DNA of 64,000 bases from DAOVXM01 sp963746255. GTDB taxonomy: Bacteria; Chloroflexota; Anaerolineae; Anaerolineales; UBA4823. How positions within the stretch are numbered: the stretch's first letter is position 1; each line of letters begins with the position of its first letter. Shown in pieces: positions 44,335-53,702 of this stretch. The DNA is taken from assembly GCA_963746255.1 (NCBI GenBank), contig CAVVAJ010000009.1:744001-808000 (forward strand), written 5' to 3'. The notes under the pieces are model-generated. The model had not been told where the DNA came from. It saw only the letters and a program-made list of their open reading frames with translations, and ran no database searches. The translations under genes and the position numbers were made by a program.

Positions 44335-46464
44335 CTACTTCTGCCTGATCAAGCGGGAAGAGTTGACCAGGATACCCAAATCGGGGATAGACTGCAGCGC
44401 AGCCGCAAAGACCGGCGGCAGGTAGCCAAACGCTGCTAGGGTTAAGCCAATCAGGTTATATACGGCAGTAAAACCGATATTCATCTTAACAACGCGCATC
44501 GTACGCTGGGCAATGCGGACGACATCAGGCACCAGGTTCCAGTCATCACGCAGCAAGGCGATGTGGGCAGCTTCAATCGCTACGTCACTGCCAGCAGCCC
44601 CCATCGCTATACCGACATCTGCTTGGGCTAATGCCGGGGCATCATTGACTCCATCTCCAACCATGACCACGGTATGACCCTGAGATTGGAATCCTTTCAC
44701 AATCTGGATTTTATCCTCCGGCAGCAATTCTGCCCGGAAGCTGATTTCCAATTCTCTGGCTATATCTGCGGCAACAGCCGAATTGTCGCCGGTCAGCAAT
44801 TCAACATGACTGAAACCAAGTTCAACCAGCTCTTTGATTGCCCGCGGCACTTCCGGTCGCAGAGTATCCTGGGCTGCCAGCACTCCCTGTAGCTGTCCGT
44901 CGATATGAACGTAAATTAACGTTGCCCCTTGGTTCAATAACTGTGCGGTCAACTGTTCGATTTCTCCTAGTAGATCCGCAGCCAAAATTTGTTTGCCAAC
45001 CACAACCGCTCTGCCAGCGACCTTGGCTTGTACTCCCACCCCCGGCAAAGCCTGGAAGTCATCCGGTTCAGCGAGTGTAAACCCCAGTTCCTCACTGAGG
45101 CGGCGAACAGCCTCAGCAAGCGGGTGTTCCGAATAGCGTTCAGCCGCGGCTGCCAAGTGGATGAATTCAAAGTTCCCGGTAGGCAAGGTTTTAACCTCAA
45201 CTGTATCCACGAGGCGCCAGCCCTGATCATTGACCATAACTTTAACTATCTGCGGTTGGCCAAGCGTAAGGGTGCCGGTTTTATCGATTAGCAGCACATC
45301 CGCACTAGCCAATACCTCCAGATATTTACCACCCTTGATCAATAATCCGTGCTTGGCACCCGCGCCAATCGAAGCTAACATCGCTATTGGTGTTGCCAGG
45401 GCGAATGCACAAGAACAGGCGACGACTAGTACTGCCACAGTCGCGATAGGATCACGTCTGATAAGCAAAGTCAGTGCCGCGATACCAAGTACCACCGGTA
45501 AATAGTAAGATGAAAATTTATCGGCCACGCGCTGCACGTACCCCCGGTGGGCTTCAGCCTCTTCTACTAATTGGATAACTTTACCAAAAGTTGTATCTAT
45601 GCCGACCCCCAATGTGCTTACACGGATGCTGCCCAGTTGGGCAACGGTAGCCGCGAAGACATGCGCCCCTGGTCCAGCTTCAACCGGCATGGCTTCACCG
45701 GTGATTGACGATTGATCAATCGTAGCGTGACCTGCAATCACCTCACCATCGACCGGGATTGACTCTCCTGGTCTTACGATCACAGTATCCCCAACTTTTA
45801 CTTCACCAATTGGGATCTCTTGTTCGGTTGTATCGACTTGGACCCGAGCTGTCAGGGGTGCCATCGCCGCTAGATCTTTGACCGCCCGCCGCGCCCGTTC
45901 GGCAGTAAATCTTTCAACGTAATCCCCCACTCGCATGAAAAACACCAACACTATGCCCGTTGCCCATTCGCCAGCAACACATGCCGCGATCACACCAACG
46001 GTCATCAAAGTATGTGAAATGACTTGTCTCTGAAGTGCAGCCTTAACCACTTTGCGGAAGACCGGGTAGCCCAAAAACCCTATCAGCAGCAAAGCGATGT
46101 ACCAGGGTACCTGCTGAGTGACCCTCTCGAACAAACCCAACCACTCTCCCACCACAACAACAAACAACACCGCCCCAAAAACGATCCCAAGTAATGTCAA
46201 AACTGGCCGTGTGAACTCGCGCGCTGCAGTATCCGCCCCCTCTTCGTGAGTGGTCGCAACCTCATAGCCCGCATCCCGGATGGCTTTGTGAATTTCCCGC
46301 TCGCTTACCAAATCTGGATCCAGCTGGATGACAGCTTTCTCAGAAGTTAAAAATACTTCAACATGCGAGACGCCTGGAAGCCTATTAATCGAACGGCGAA
46401 CGTGCTGGGTGCATTCGGCACAGTCCATCCCTTGGATCGGTATTTCGGTAGTTATCAGCTCCAC
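44335..46464 (-). CDS. P1B-type heavy-metal-transporting ATPase with a CSC motif
   Basis: 709 residues. The N-terminal heavy-metal-binding domain has GMDCAECT (Cys15, Cys18). Membrane helices, the actuator domain (SSITGEAMPVEAG), the phosphorylation loop DKTGTLTLGQP, the nucleotide-binding HPLAEAVR and the hinge VMVGDGVNDAPAL are all present. The ion-binding helix, normally CPC, reads VVACSCAFALATP, with Ser in place of Pro. Apart from that it is complete. It likely exports a metal such as Zn, Cd or Cu; the unusual motif means the ion cannot be assigned by CPC rules. Single gene; ends convergent with the protease gene. Confidence 0.9.
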   Translation of the reverse strand: MELITTEIPIQGMDCAECTQHVRRSINRLPGVSHVEVFLTSEKAVIQLDPDLVSEREIHKAIRDAGYEVATTHEEGADTAAREFTRPVLTLLGIVFGAVLFVVVVGEWLGLFERVTQQVPWYIALLLIGFLGYPVFRKVVKAALQRQVISHTLMTVGVIAACVAGEWATGIVLVFFMRVGDYVERFTAERARRAVKDLAAMAPLTARVQVDTTEQEIPIGEVKVGDTVIVRPGESIPVDGEVIAGHATIDQSSITGEAMPVEAGPGAHVFAATVAQLGSIRVSTLGVGIDTTFGKVIQLVEEAEAHRGYVQRVADKFSSYYLPVVLGIAALTLLIRRDPIATVAVLVVACSCAFALATPIAMLASIGAGAKHGLLIKGGKYLEVLASADVLLIDKTGTLTLGQPQIVKVMVNDQGWRLVDTVEVKTLPTGNFEFIHLAAAAERYSEHPLAEAVRRLSEELGFTLAEPDDFQALPGVGVQAKVAGRAVVVGKQILAADLLGEIEQLTAQLLNQGATLIYVHIDGQLQGVLAAQDTLRPEVPRAIKELVELGFSHVELLTGDNSAVAADIARELEISFRAELLPEDKIQIVKGFQSQGHTVVMVGDGVNDAPALAQADVGIAMGAAGSDVAIEAAHIALLRDDWNLVPDVVRIAQRTMRVVKMNIGFTAVYNLIGLTLAAFGYLPPVFAAALQSIPDLGILVNSSRLIRQK

Positions 46465-46607
46465 TTGTGTCTATCCTCTGCAGCTCTTGAGCAAAAAGTA
46501 TACCCTATGCAGAAGCGAAGCATCCTGTAATTGAGTATGTATAGCTAAATGTGGTTGCAATGAATGCTTCGCCCTTACTCAAGATCAGGTACAATCTGGG
46601 AGGAGAT

Positions 46608-46641
46608 AAAAAGAGACACCACAAACCGGGTGTCTCTTTTT
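46608..46641. terminator. Bidirectional rho-independent terminator
   Basis: Perfect 13-bp arms, AAAAAGAGACACC and GGTGTCTCTTTTT, around an eight-base loop. On the minus strand it lies 42 bases after the last gene of the nucleoside ABC operon and ends in five T residues. Confidence 0.85.
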
Positions 46642-46682
46642 GCTGGGAAAGATTAGATGTCAAATCAGTAAACTTCTGGGGC

Positions 46683-47939
46683 TTACTCTTTCTCGTAGGG
46701 TATCCCATCAGCAGCAGGCATCCTGGATCGGCCCACAAAACCGGCCAGAACGATCATCGTGGCGATATAGGGCGCCATACCGAGCAGATCGACCGGGATA
46801 CCAAGCTGGAGCAGGGAAAGTTTTTCCTGCCACGAGTCGAAGAAACCAAAGATCAGGGCACCGGCAAAGGCCCCGAAGGGATTCCAGTTGCCGAAGATCA
46901 TGGCTGCCAGACCCAGGAAACCTTTACCAGCCGACATACCTTCGTTGAATCTTCCCGCCGCACCGATGCTCATGTAAGTGCCAGCCAGACCGGCGATCCC
47001 GCCGCTGAGCAGCACACTGATATAGCGGATTCGAAAAACATTAATGCCCAGGGTGTCAGCCGCTTTTGGATGCTCCCCAACAGAACGAACCCGCAAACCC
47101 CACCTAGTTTTATTCATCAAAATCTGAGTGATAATCAGCAGCGCAAACATTGTGTAGATGATCGGGCTCAGGTTGAATAATACCGGTCCCAGGACTGGGA
47201 TCTTCCAAAGAATTGGTATGGAGAAGGAGGCGATGGCGGGACCCGGTTGGTTCAGCTGCGGAAAGTTATTTAAGATAGACCTCTGTAGATAGCTGGTCAA
47301 GCCCAAGGCCAGAATGATAATTCCAGCGCCGCTGACAATCTGGTTGACCTTGTATTTTATAGATAATACACCGTGCAGCGCTCCAAGCACCATCCCGGCC
47401 AGGATACCAGCGATGACTCCCACAAACATGTTCTGAGTGACGCTGGCAAAAACCACGGAAGTGAAGGCGCCCATCAGCATCATACCCTCGATGCCGATAT
47501 TGACCACTCCGGATCGTTCACTGTAAATACCACTCAGGGCTGCCAGAGCGATCGGCGTGGCGCGAACGATACTGCTGACCAGCATGCCGGTGAGATTAAG
47601 TGACTTTCCCTTGGTTGCCCAAATGAGAAATGCCAGGATCAACAAAGCAGCGACTAATATTACTACCCAATCACTTTTCTTAAAGCCCCTGAATACTTGC
47701 CAGAACCCGGCAACACCGGCAACCACACTGAGTACGATCAGGCTGACGGTGGTGGGGATGACCAGATCAGGTGCGGCGATGGTCACGCCAGCACGATGGC
47801 TGGTCAGGACGAAGGTTGATTGTAGATCAGCTGTCCCTAAGGCCATGAGGATTATCCCAGCAGCGGCCATTAATGCGATAATGCCGATCGCAAAACCACG
47901 CAGATCGCGGGTTGTTTTTTCAACGACAGTGGCTTGCAT
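46683..47939 (-). CDS. BMP-type ABC transporter permease 2 (nucleoside uptake)
   Basis: About 418 residues from ATG 47939, with AAGGAGG five bases upstream. About ten hydrophobic helices; GVVNIGIEGMMLMGAFTSVV and KYKVNQIVSGAGIIILALGL are the COG1079 signature of the permease subunit paired with COG4603. It forms the transmembrane pathway of a nucleoside (for example guanosine) importer. It is the last gene of a four-gene minus-strand operon and is followed by a strong terminator. Confidence 0.9.
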   Translation of the reverse strand: MQATVVEKTTRDLRGFAIGIIALMAAAGIILMALGTADLQSTFVLTSHRAGVTIAAPDLVIPTTVSLIVLSVVAGVAGFWQVFRGFKKSDWVVILVAALLILAFLIWATKGKSLNLTGMLVSSIVRATPIALAALSGIYSERSGVVNIGIEGMMLMGAFTSVVFASVTQNMFVGVIAGILAGMVLGALHGVLSIKYKVNQIVSGAGIIILALGLTSYLQRSILNNFPQLNQPGPAIASFSIPILWKIPVLGPVLFNLSPIIYTMFALLIITQILMNKTRWGLRVRSVGEHPKAADTLGINVFRIRYISVLLSGGIAGLAGTYMSIGAAGRFNEGMSAGKGFLGLAAMIFGNWNPFGAFAGALIFGFFDSWQEKLSLLQLGIPVDLLGMAPYIATMIVLAGFVGRSRMPAADGIPYEKE

Positions 47940-47960
47940 GCACACCTCCTTGGGTATCCA

Positions 47961-49271
47961 TCATGAACCCCATCCGCGGGAAAGCACGGTCTCTTCTTCT
48001 TCTTTGGGTGGTTTCAAGCGATACAGGCTGCGGATGATGGCAGGCGCGGCGATGAAAATTATGACCATACCTTGAATGATGCGGATGAGCTCGACGGGGA
48101 TACCTGCCACAGATTGCATCCTTGCCGCACCACCGCGCATGAAGCCGAACAACAGCGAGGCTAAAACGACACCCAATGGATGGCTGTTTCCCAAAAGCGC
48201 CAGGGCGATTAAATCAAAACCATAACCGGTTGAGAAAGCTCGCACCAGCTGGTGGTCGACAGCCAGGATTTGGACGGTGCCTGCCATGCCACCCAGAGCC
48301 CCGCTGAGGGTCATGGTCAGCACGATGATCAATGTGATCGGAATGCCAGCGTAACGGGCGGCATGGGGATTTGAGCCAGTCATGCGGATCTCCATGCCGC
48401 GCGGAGTCTTCCACAAAAACCAATAAACCAGCACTGCGGCGCCCAAAGCGATGAAGAAACCCCAGTGCAGGCGTACCGGTGGTGGTAGAAGAGTAGGTAG
48501 GTATGCGGAAGGTTTGATCAGGGGGGTGATCGGCAGACCATCCGGACGCGCCATCGGACCGGTGAGCAGGAAATCAGTCAACCGAAAGGCGATATAGTTC
48601 ATCATGATCGTATTGATCACCTCATGCGCTCCGGTACGAGCTTTAAGAAAGCCTGGGATGGCACCCCATATACCTCCGGCAGTTAAGCCAGCCAGGATAG
48701 CCAGCGGTAAGTGAATGATCATCGGCAATCCATTGAGCGAATAACCGACGAAAGCAGAGGCCAGACCGCCGACGAATAGTTGACCTTCAACGCCGATGTT
48801 GAATAAACCACCCCGGAAGCCGAGGGCGACTGCTAATCCAGCGAAGATGTATGGGGTTGTGATCACCAGGCTCTCGCTGAATGGGCGCAGAGAAGCATAC
48901 AATAGATTGGGATCGCCGGTTGAAATCCAGATTTGGAAACCTTCGAGGATCAACCTTGGGTTGCCAAATGCACCCTCGAAAAGCGCAAGATAAGCTTCCC
49001 AAACCGTCTGCCAGGTGATCTTGAGCGCTTGCATGGGTTCCTGGAAGAAATTCGCCCACGCTGCCAGGACCTCGGGTGATGAAACCGCGATTATGAATCC
49101 CCCGATCACAATGGCGGTAAAAACGGCTAGCAGCGGGACGACCAGCGCTGAAAAGGTCCCTTTCCTGACGAATATCCGGAGGAGAAGTGGGCGTTCGTCC
49201 TCGGTGGGGGGTTGTTCGGATGTGTTCTGTGCCTTGATTTCTTCTTTTTCTTGGCTCAAGTTGACCTCCAA
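47961..49271 (-). CDS. BMP-type ABC transporter permease 1 (nucleoside uptake)
   Basis: 436 residues. Short hydrophilic N-terminus (EKEEIKAQNTSEQPPTEDER), then about ten helices. The hallmark GGLFNIGVEGQLFVGGLASA and ARTGAHEVINTIMMNYIAFR match COG4603/BPD_transp_2 permeases. The C-terminus has ETVLSRGW. It pairs with the following permease (21 bases downstream), the ATPase and the lipoprotein. Confidence 0.9.
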   Translation of the reverse strand: MEVNLSQEKEEIKAQNTSEQPPTEDERPLLLRIFVRKGTFSALVVPLLAVFTAIVIGGFIIAVSSPEVLAAWANFFQEPMQALKITWQTVWEAYLALFEGAFGNPRLILEGFQIWISTGDPNLLYASLRPFSESLVITTPYIFAGLAVALGFRGGLFNIGVEGQLFVGGLASAFVGYSLNGLPMIIHLPLAILAGLTAGGIWGAIPGFLKARTGAHEVINTIMMNYIAFRLTDFLLTGPMARPDGLPITPLIKPSAYLPTLLPPPVRLHWGFFIALGAAVLVYWFLWKTPRGMEIRMTGSNPHAARYAGIPITLIIVLTMTLSGALGGMAGTVQILAVDHQLVRAFSTGYGFDLIALALLGNSHPLGVVLASLLFGFMRGGAARMQSVAGIPVELIRIIQGMVIIFIAAPAIIRSLYRLKPPKEEEETVLSRGWGS

Positions 49272-49315
49272 TCTTGGATAGAGATTCGGTCACTAGTATT
49301 GTTCAATATCTTCCG

Positions 49316-50839
49316 TTAAGCGGGTATGGTTTCTTGAATACCTGCCATTAGTAAACCTAACTTCTCGCGGGTAGCCTCTTCAGCGGGTAGGATAGCAATG
49401 AATTTACCGGCGAACATCACCGCGATGCGGTCAGAAAGGCTCATGACCTCATCCAGCTCTGGAGAGACCAGCAAGACCGCGCAGCCGTCATTCCGTTTCT
49501 TCATGATCTGTGCGTGAATATATTCAATCGAGCCGACATCCAAACCTCGCGTGGGTTGAGAGGCAATTAACAGTTTTATGGGTCGTGAGAATTCGCGCGC
49601 CACGATCACCTTTTGCTGGTTGCCGCCGGAAAGATTGGAGACCGGCACAAATATACTGGGCGTGCGTACATCGAATGCCTCCACTCGCTCCACGGCTGCC
49701 TTGTCAATCTCAGCTTGTTGTAAACTCAATCCTTTCGAGTATGGGGGTTGGTAATAGGTGTTGAGAACAAGGTTATCTGATACCGAGAAGGCGAGCACTA
49801 AACCATCTCGCTGCCGGTCTTCGGGGACGTGGGCTGTTCCAACTTCAGTAATCTCCCGCGGAGAGAAGTTAGTCGTTTCGGTCTCATTGATTTTGATCTT
49901 GCCGCTATCAATTTCACGCAGACCGGTGAGTGCTTCGACCAGCTGGGTTTGACCATTGCCTTGAACACCAGCGATGCCCAGGATTTCTCCAGCTTTAACT
50001 TCAAATGAGACATCATCCACTGCAAGCAGCTGCCGGTCATCATAGACTTTTAGATTAGCGACGTCCAGAACCACATCACCGAAATCAGGGGGTGATTTTT
50101 CTACCTCCAATAACACCTCACGCCCGACCATCATATTTGCCAGGGAAGCAGTGGTGGCTTCGGCAGGCGTGGTGCTGCCAACCATCGCCCCATGGCGCAG
50201 CACCATGATCCGGTCGGCGATCTCGAGCACCTCATTTAACTTGTGGGTGATGAAGATCAACGATTTTCCCTGGTCGACCAGCGAGCGAATTACTTTGAAA
50301 AGCTCCTCCACCTCTTGTGGGGTCAAGACCGCGGTTGGCTCGTCAAAGATCAGGATATCTGCCTGACGGTATAAGACTTTGATGATCTCTACCCTTTGCT
50401 GGGCGCCGACAGAAAGATCCTCAACCATCACCTGTGGATCGACATCCAAGCCGAATTGAGCGGATATCTCCTCGATGCGTTGGGAGGCGATTTTGCGGTC
50501 CAAAAACACACCGTACTTGATCGATTCGACTCCTAACATCACGTTCTCGGTGACGGTGAAGACCGGTACCAGCATAAAGTGCTGGTGAACCATACCGATC
50601 CCTATGTCAATGGCATCGTGCGGACCATGGATATCGACTTTTTCACCGCGCACCAGGATTTCGCCTTCGTCAGGAGTATAAAGACCATATAACACATTCA
50701 TTAATGTGGTCTTCCCGGCTCCATTTTCCCCCAATAATGCCAGGATCTCACCTTCATTCAGCACCAAATCGATGCTGTCATTTGCTAAAACGCCTGGGAA
50801 TCGCTTGGTGATCCCGCGCAGCTCAAGCAGTGGAGGCAT
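49316..50839 (-). CDS. BMP-type ABC transporter ATP-binding protein (nucleoside uptake)
   Basis: 507 residues with two ABC domains in tandem, as in RbsA/COG3845. Domain 1 has GENGAGKTTL, DLSVGAQQRVEI and ILIFDEPTAVLT. Domain 2 has GVQGNGQTQL, where the Walker A Lys is replaced by Gln, as is usual for the degenerate second site in this family. The signature LSGGNQQKVIVAREF follows. It energises uptake through the two permeases. It begins about 150 bases after the lipoprotein stop, and a hairpin lies between. Confidence 0.92.
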   Translation of the reverse strand: MPPLLELRGITKRFPGVLANDSIDLVLNEGEILALLGENGAGKTTLMNVLYGLYTPDEGEILVRGEKVDIHGPHDAIDIGIGMVHQHFMLVPVFTVTENVMLGVESIKYGVFLDRKIASQRIEEISAQFGLDVDPQVMVEDLSVGAQQRVEIIKVLYRQADILIFDEPTAVLTPQEVEELFKVIRSLVDQGKSLIFITHKLNEVLEIADRIMVLRHGAMVGSTTPAEATTASLANMMVGREVLLEVEKSPPDFGDVVLDVANLKVYDDRQLLAVDDVSFEVKAGEILGIAGVQGNGQTQLVEALTGLREIDSGKIKINETETTNFSPREITEVGTAHVPEDRQRDGLVLAFSVSDNLVLNTYYQPPYSKGLSLQQAEIDKAAVERVEAFDVRTPSIFVPVSNLSGGNQQKVIVAREFSRPIKLLIASQPTRGLDVGSIEYIHAQIMKKRNDGCAVLLVSPELDEVMSLSDRIAVMFAGKFIAILPAEEATREKLGLLMAGIQETIPA

Positions 50840-50900
50840 TGGCGTCTCCTTGAGTGTGTCTTGAGAAGGTTTAAGTTTTATGAAAATTGCTGAACTTACA

Positions 50901-50937
50901 CCAGGCGGTGCCGAAAATTGTCTCGGGCACCGCCTGG
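50901..50937 (-). promoter_or_regulatory. Intercistronic hairpin between BMP lipoprotein and ATPase genes
   Basis: Perfect 12-bp arms CCAGGCGGTGCC and GGCACCGCCTGG with a 13-base loop. In the minus direction it lies 50 bases after the lipoprotein stop and is not followed by a T run. It could stabilise the upstream message or attenuate read-through, so that the binding protein is made in excess of the membrane subunits. Confidence 0.6.
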
Positions 50938-50987
50938 TTTCCTAAATAATCATGAGATAGCTTCATCCATTGGATGAGTTTGTGGGT

Positions 50988-52202
50988 TTAGTACAACCCG
51001 CCGGGGCAGCTAGCAGGGTAGGAAACGCAGCCTGTATCAGTGATCTCTCCGGACATGATGGCTTCTGCCAAAGCCTCAACTTCTGCTTTGAGATCGTCAG
51101 GAACGGCGCTATCCAAGTCGTGATATGGAGCGATGCCAACACCGCTGTTGGTTAAATCACCAACATAGACACCGCAGCCCTGGAAGTTTCCTGCCATAGT
51201 CTCTTCGATTATTGCGAAGACGGCTTTGTCCATGACCTTCATCACGCTGGTCAGGATCACATCTTGGACACCCGGCAACGAATTATAACCATCCGTATCT
51301 ACCCAGATGCCGTAGCCGCCGCGCTCGCGGGCGACGTCAAAACCGGGGGCACCAATCAAACCGCCGACACCCATGAATATGTCTGCGCCCTCATCAAAGA
51401 GGGATTCGGCGGATTCCTTACCCTTGGTCAGGTCGCTGAAGTCGCCGGTAAAGAGCCCTTCGCCGGTCTCGTTGTCCCATCCGATCAGCTCAACCTCTGT
51501 GCCATGGGCTTCGTTGTAAGCCTCCATGCCAGCCTGGAAGCCGACGCCGAAGATGGTTACGGTGGGGATCGGGGCTCCACCGAAGTAGCCCAACTTGCCG
51601 GTCTTGGTCATGCCCGCCGCCAGGTAGCCGGCCAGGTATGCAGCCTGGTCGGTCTTGAAGATGGAACCCATTACGTTAGGGATGCATTCTGCGTTGCCGA
51701 CCACACCCTCCGGGACACCAAAGGCGTCGGGGTAGGCGTAGTCGAAGATCGAGAATTTAACATCCGGATACTGGGCAGCCACATTGGCCAGTGCGCCTCC
51801 CAGGAAGAAACCGGAAGCATGGATCAGGTCATAACCCTGGCTGGCGAACTCGGTCAGGTTGGGCTCATACTGTGTGGCTTCATCGGATTGGATGAATTGG
51901 CCTTCTACACCAAATTCATCTATGGCCATCTGGACTCCAGCCCATTGGTTGGTGTTGAAGCTCTGGTCATCAATACCGCCAGTATCGGTCACGAAACCAA
52001 CTCGGAAAGGTTCCATTGGCGCTTCGGTTGGTTCTACAGGGGGTGGTGCATCGGTCGGTTCTACAGGGGGTGGTGCCTCGGGTTCAGCGGGTTCTTCTGG
52101 AGGGGGTGGCGCTTCAGTCGGGGTCGCCTGACCGCCGCAAGCAGCCAACACAATGCTGAAGGTTAACAAAAGTACTAAAAGCGAGAAAAGTTTCTTTGAC
52201 AT
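50988..52202 (-). CDS. BMP-family ABC transporter substrate-binding lipoprotein (nucleoside-binding)
   Basis: About 404 residues from ATG 52202, with GGAGGAG upstream; the ORF is open to 52256. Lipobox VLAACGG (Cys22), then a Pro/Glu-rich linker (EEPAEPEAPPPVEPTDAPPP), then the BMP/PnrA periplasmic-binding fold: VGFVTDTGGIDDQSFNTNQW (substrate loop), GYLAAGMTKTGKLGYFGG and DFSDLTKGKESAESLFDEGA. BMP proteins bind purine nucleosides such as guanosine. It is the first gene of the operon lipoprotein, ATPase, permease, permease. The linker composition is typical of Chloroflexota lipoproteins. Confidence 0.93.
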   Translation of the reverse strand: MSKKLFSLLVLLLTFSIVLAACGGQATPTEAPPPPEEPAEPEAPPPVEPTDAPPPVEPTEAPMEPFRVGFVTDTGGIDDQSFNTNQWAGVQMAIDEFGVEGQFIQSDEATQYEPNLTEFASQGYDLIHASGFFLGGALANVAAQYPDVKFSIFDYAYPDAFGVPEGVVGNAECIPNVMGSIFKTDQAAYLAGYLAAGMTKTGKLGYFGGAPIPTVTIFGVGFQAGMEAYNEAHGTEVELIGWDNETGEGLFTGDFSDLTKGKESAESLFDEGADIFMGVGGLIGAPGFDVARERGGYGIWVDTDGYNSLPGVQDVILTSVMKVMDKAVFAIIEETMAGNFQGCGVYVGDLTNSGVGIAPYHDLDSAVPDDLKAEVEALAEAIMSGEITDTGCVSYPASCPGGLY

Positions 52203-52465
52203 TTGGGACTCTCCTCCTCGAGAGTTAAGAATATTGGAGCTTGAATTCGATTTCACTTGTGGAGAAATGGTGATTATTCAGAGTAATGCGCACCTCCTTT
52301 TATTCAGTAGACAAACTCAACGCGTGCTCTGCATGGCTGATTGCATAATGACTGAATTATCCTGTTCGGAGCATCATGTATTCTATCAAGTTTAGCATGA
52401 AGGTAAGCCAACGGCAATATGTATTTCATCATATTTCAGACAGATGGATTGTGCTGATATCCTAA

Positions 52466-53566
52466 TTATTCGACCGTCGTGTTCTCTACGCCGGTCCCGA
52501 TAAAACCGTCAAATAGATCTACCATCATCTCTTCAACAGATTGCTGTCTTCCAGGTGACAACCAGGTTGGATTGACATCCGTGACCAACAAAGGCATTTG
52601 GATACCCTGACCGTCTGGATTTTCGAGCAGATTAGGCACTAACTCAAGTACTGAGTCGATTGGGTCGGAATATCGCAGCGATGCCACCCAGTTATCACTG
52701 AACTCTTGCGGGGCGGCCGTGGATCCGATGATGTTGATGCCCGCTTCCGCAAGAACCCTGTATAGACCTTTACTGGCGACCGAGGGTTGGATATAAACCG
52801 TATGAACACCCCATACTTCCAGGTAATTGGCTGCCGATTCCCAATCAGTTTGTCCAGCATCTTGCTGCAGCTCGACGTATAAGGGGTAGCCTGCAGAAGG
52901 AAAAGGTGGATAGACCGGCCTGCACAAACCACACATATAGTAAACGCCATTCATGAAGCCGACGCTTATCGTCTCGCCAATATCACTGTCGACCTCGGTG
53001 ATGACCGCTGCCCGCCAATCAGCGCTGATTGTAGCAGCCATGAAACCGGCGATAAAACCAATCTGGTCTACAGGAACAGCGTTGGCCTTTATGACGCTCA
53101 GGTTCGCTCCAGGCTCAATTTCGGGGAAGCCAATGGCCAAGAAATGTGTCTGAGGGCTTGCCGACACATGCGCCGGTAAATCTGGATAAGGAGCAACGAC
53201 AACCACTAGGGGTGCGGATGGCAGCTCCGCTTCCGCTAATTCTTGCCGGACCTGGAACCGCAGGCCTAGATTACCAGCAAGCTCCTGCAAGAGCGTCTGC
53301 AGCTCTGCTTCCATGGCTGGATCCGCATCATGTCCAACGACCAAATAGATCGTGCCGATGGCGGGTGTTGGGGTTTGGGTAGCTGGTGCGGCCGGGGTCG
53401 CTGTTTGCGTGGCTTCGTCTGGAGGCGTGTCCGTTGGAGCACCGCTGATAACCGGGGAGGAGCATGCTGCTGTGAGCCATACCAAACCGATCAATAACAA
53501 CACCAGGATTGGGGTCGATGGCAGTTGATTGGTTGCGGAGAATGGGGAGGTTGGCTTGATTGACAT
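52466..53566 (-). CDS. Divergent BMP-like lipoprotein
   Basis: 366 residues. Lipobox LTAACSS (Cys35), then a Thr/Pro-rich linker (about 45-70) and a periplasmic-binding-like fold with FLAIGFPEIEPGANLSVIKA, VDQIGFIAGFMAATISADWR and GFMNGVYYMCGLC. This is similar to BMP but without the DDQSFN substrate loop seen in the gene downstream. It is on the same strand, 260 bases upstream of the importer operon, and may supply an alternative or regulatory binding protein. No transporter of its own is adjacent. Ligand unknown. Confidence 0.75.
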   Translation of the reverse strand: MSIKPTSPFSATNQLPSTPILVLLLIGLVWLTAACSSPVISGAPTDTPPDEATQTATPAAPATQTPTPAIGTIYLVVGHDADPAMEAELQTLLQELAGNLGLRFQVRQELAEAELPSAPLVVVVAPYPDLPAHVSASPQTHFLAIGFPEIEPGANLSVIKANAVPVDQIGFIAGFMAATISADWRAAVITEVDSDIGETISVGFMNGVYYMCGLCRPVYPPFPSAGYPLYVELQQDAGQTDWESAANYLEVWGVHTVYIQPSVASKGLYRVLAEAGINIIGSTAAPQEFSDNWVASLRYSDPIDSVLELVPNLLENPDGQGIQMPLLVTDVNPTWLSPGRQQSVEEMMVDLFDGFIGTGVENTTVE

Positions 53567-53690
53567 CGCGATCCAGGGATATGATCATTCGGGGGTGCAA
53601 AGACGTCTTATTTTACTATGGTTTAATGAGCCAGCTTGGGTCAAAACTTGCTTGACGACCTGCGCTTTATGCCTTGGGTTGAATCTACTG

Positions 53691-53702
53691 TATAATTGCA
53701 CC
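53691..53702 (+). promoter_or_regulatory. Promoter -10 element placing the start at the ATG (leaderless)
   Basis: TATAAT at 53691-53696 is followed by only six bases before ATG 53703, so transcription would begin at or next to the start codon. No Shine-Dalgarno is present. The -35 is not clear. Confidence 0.45.
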
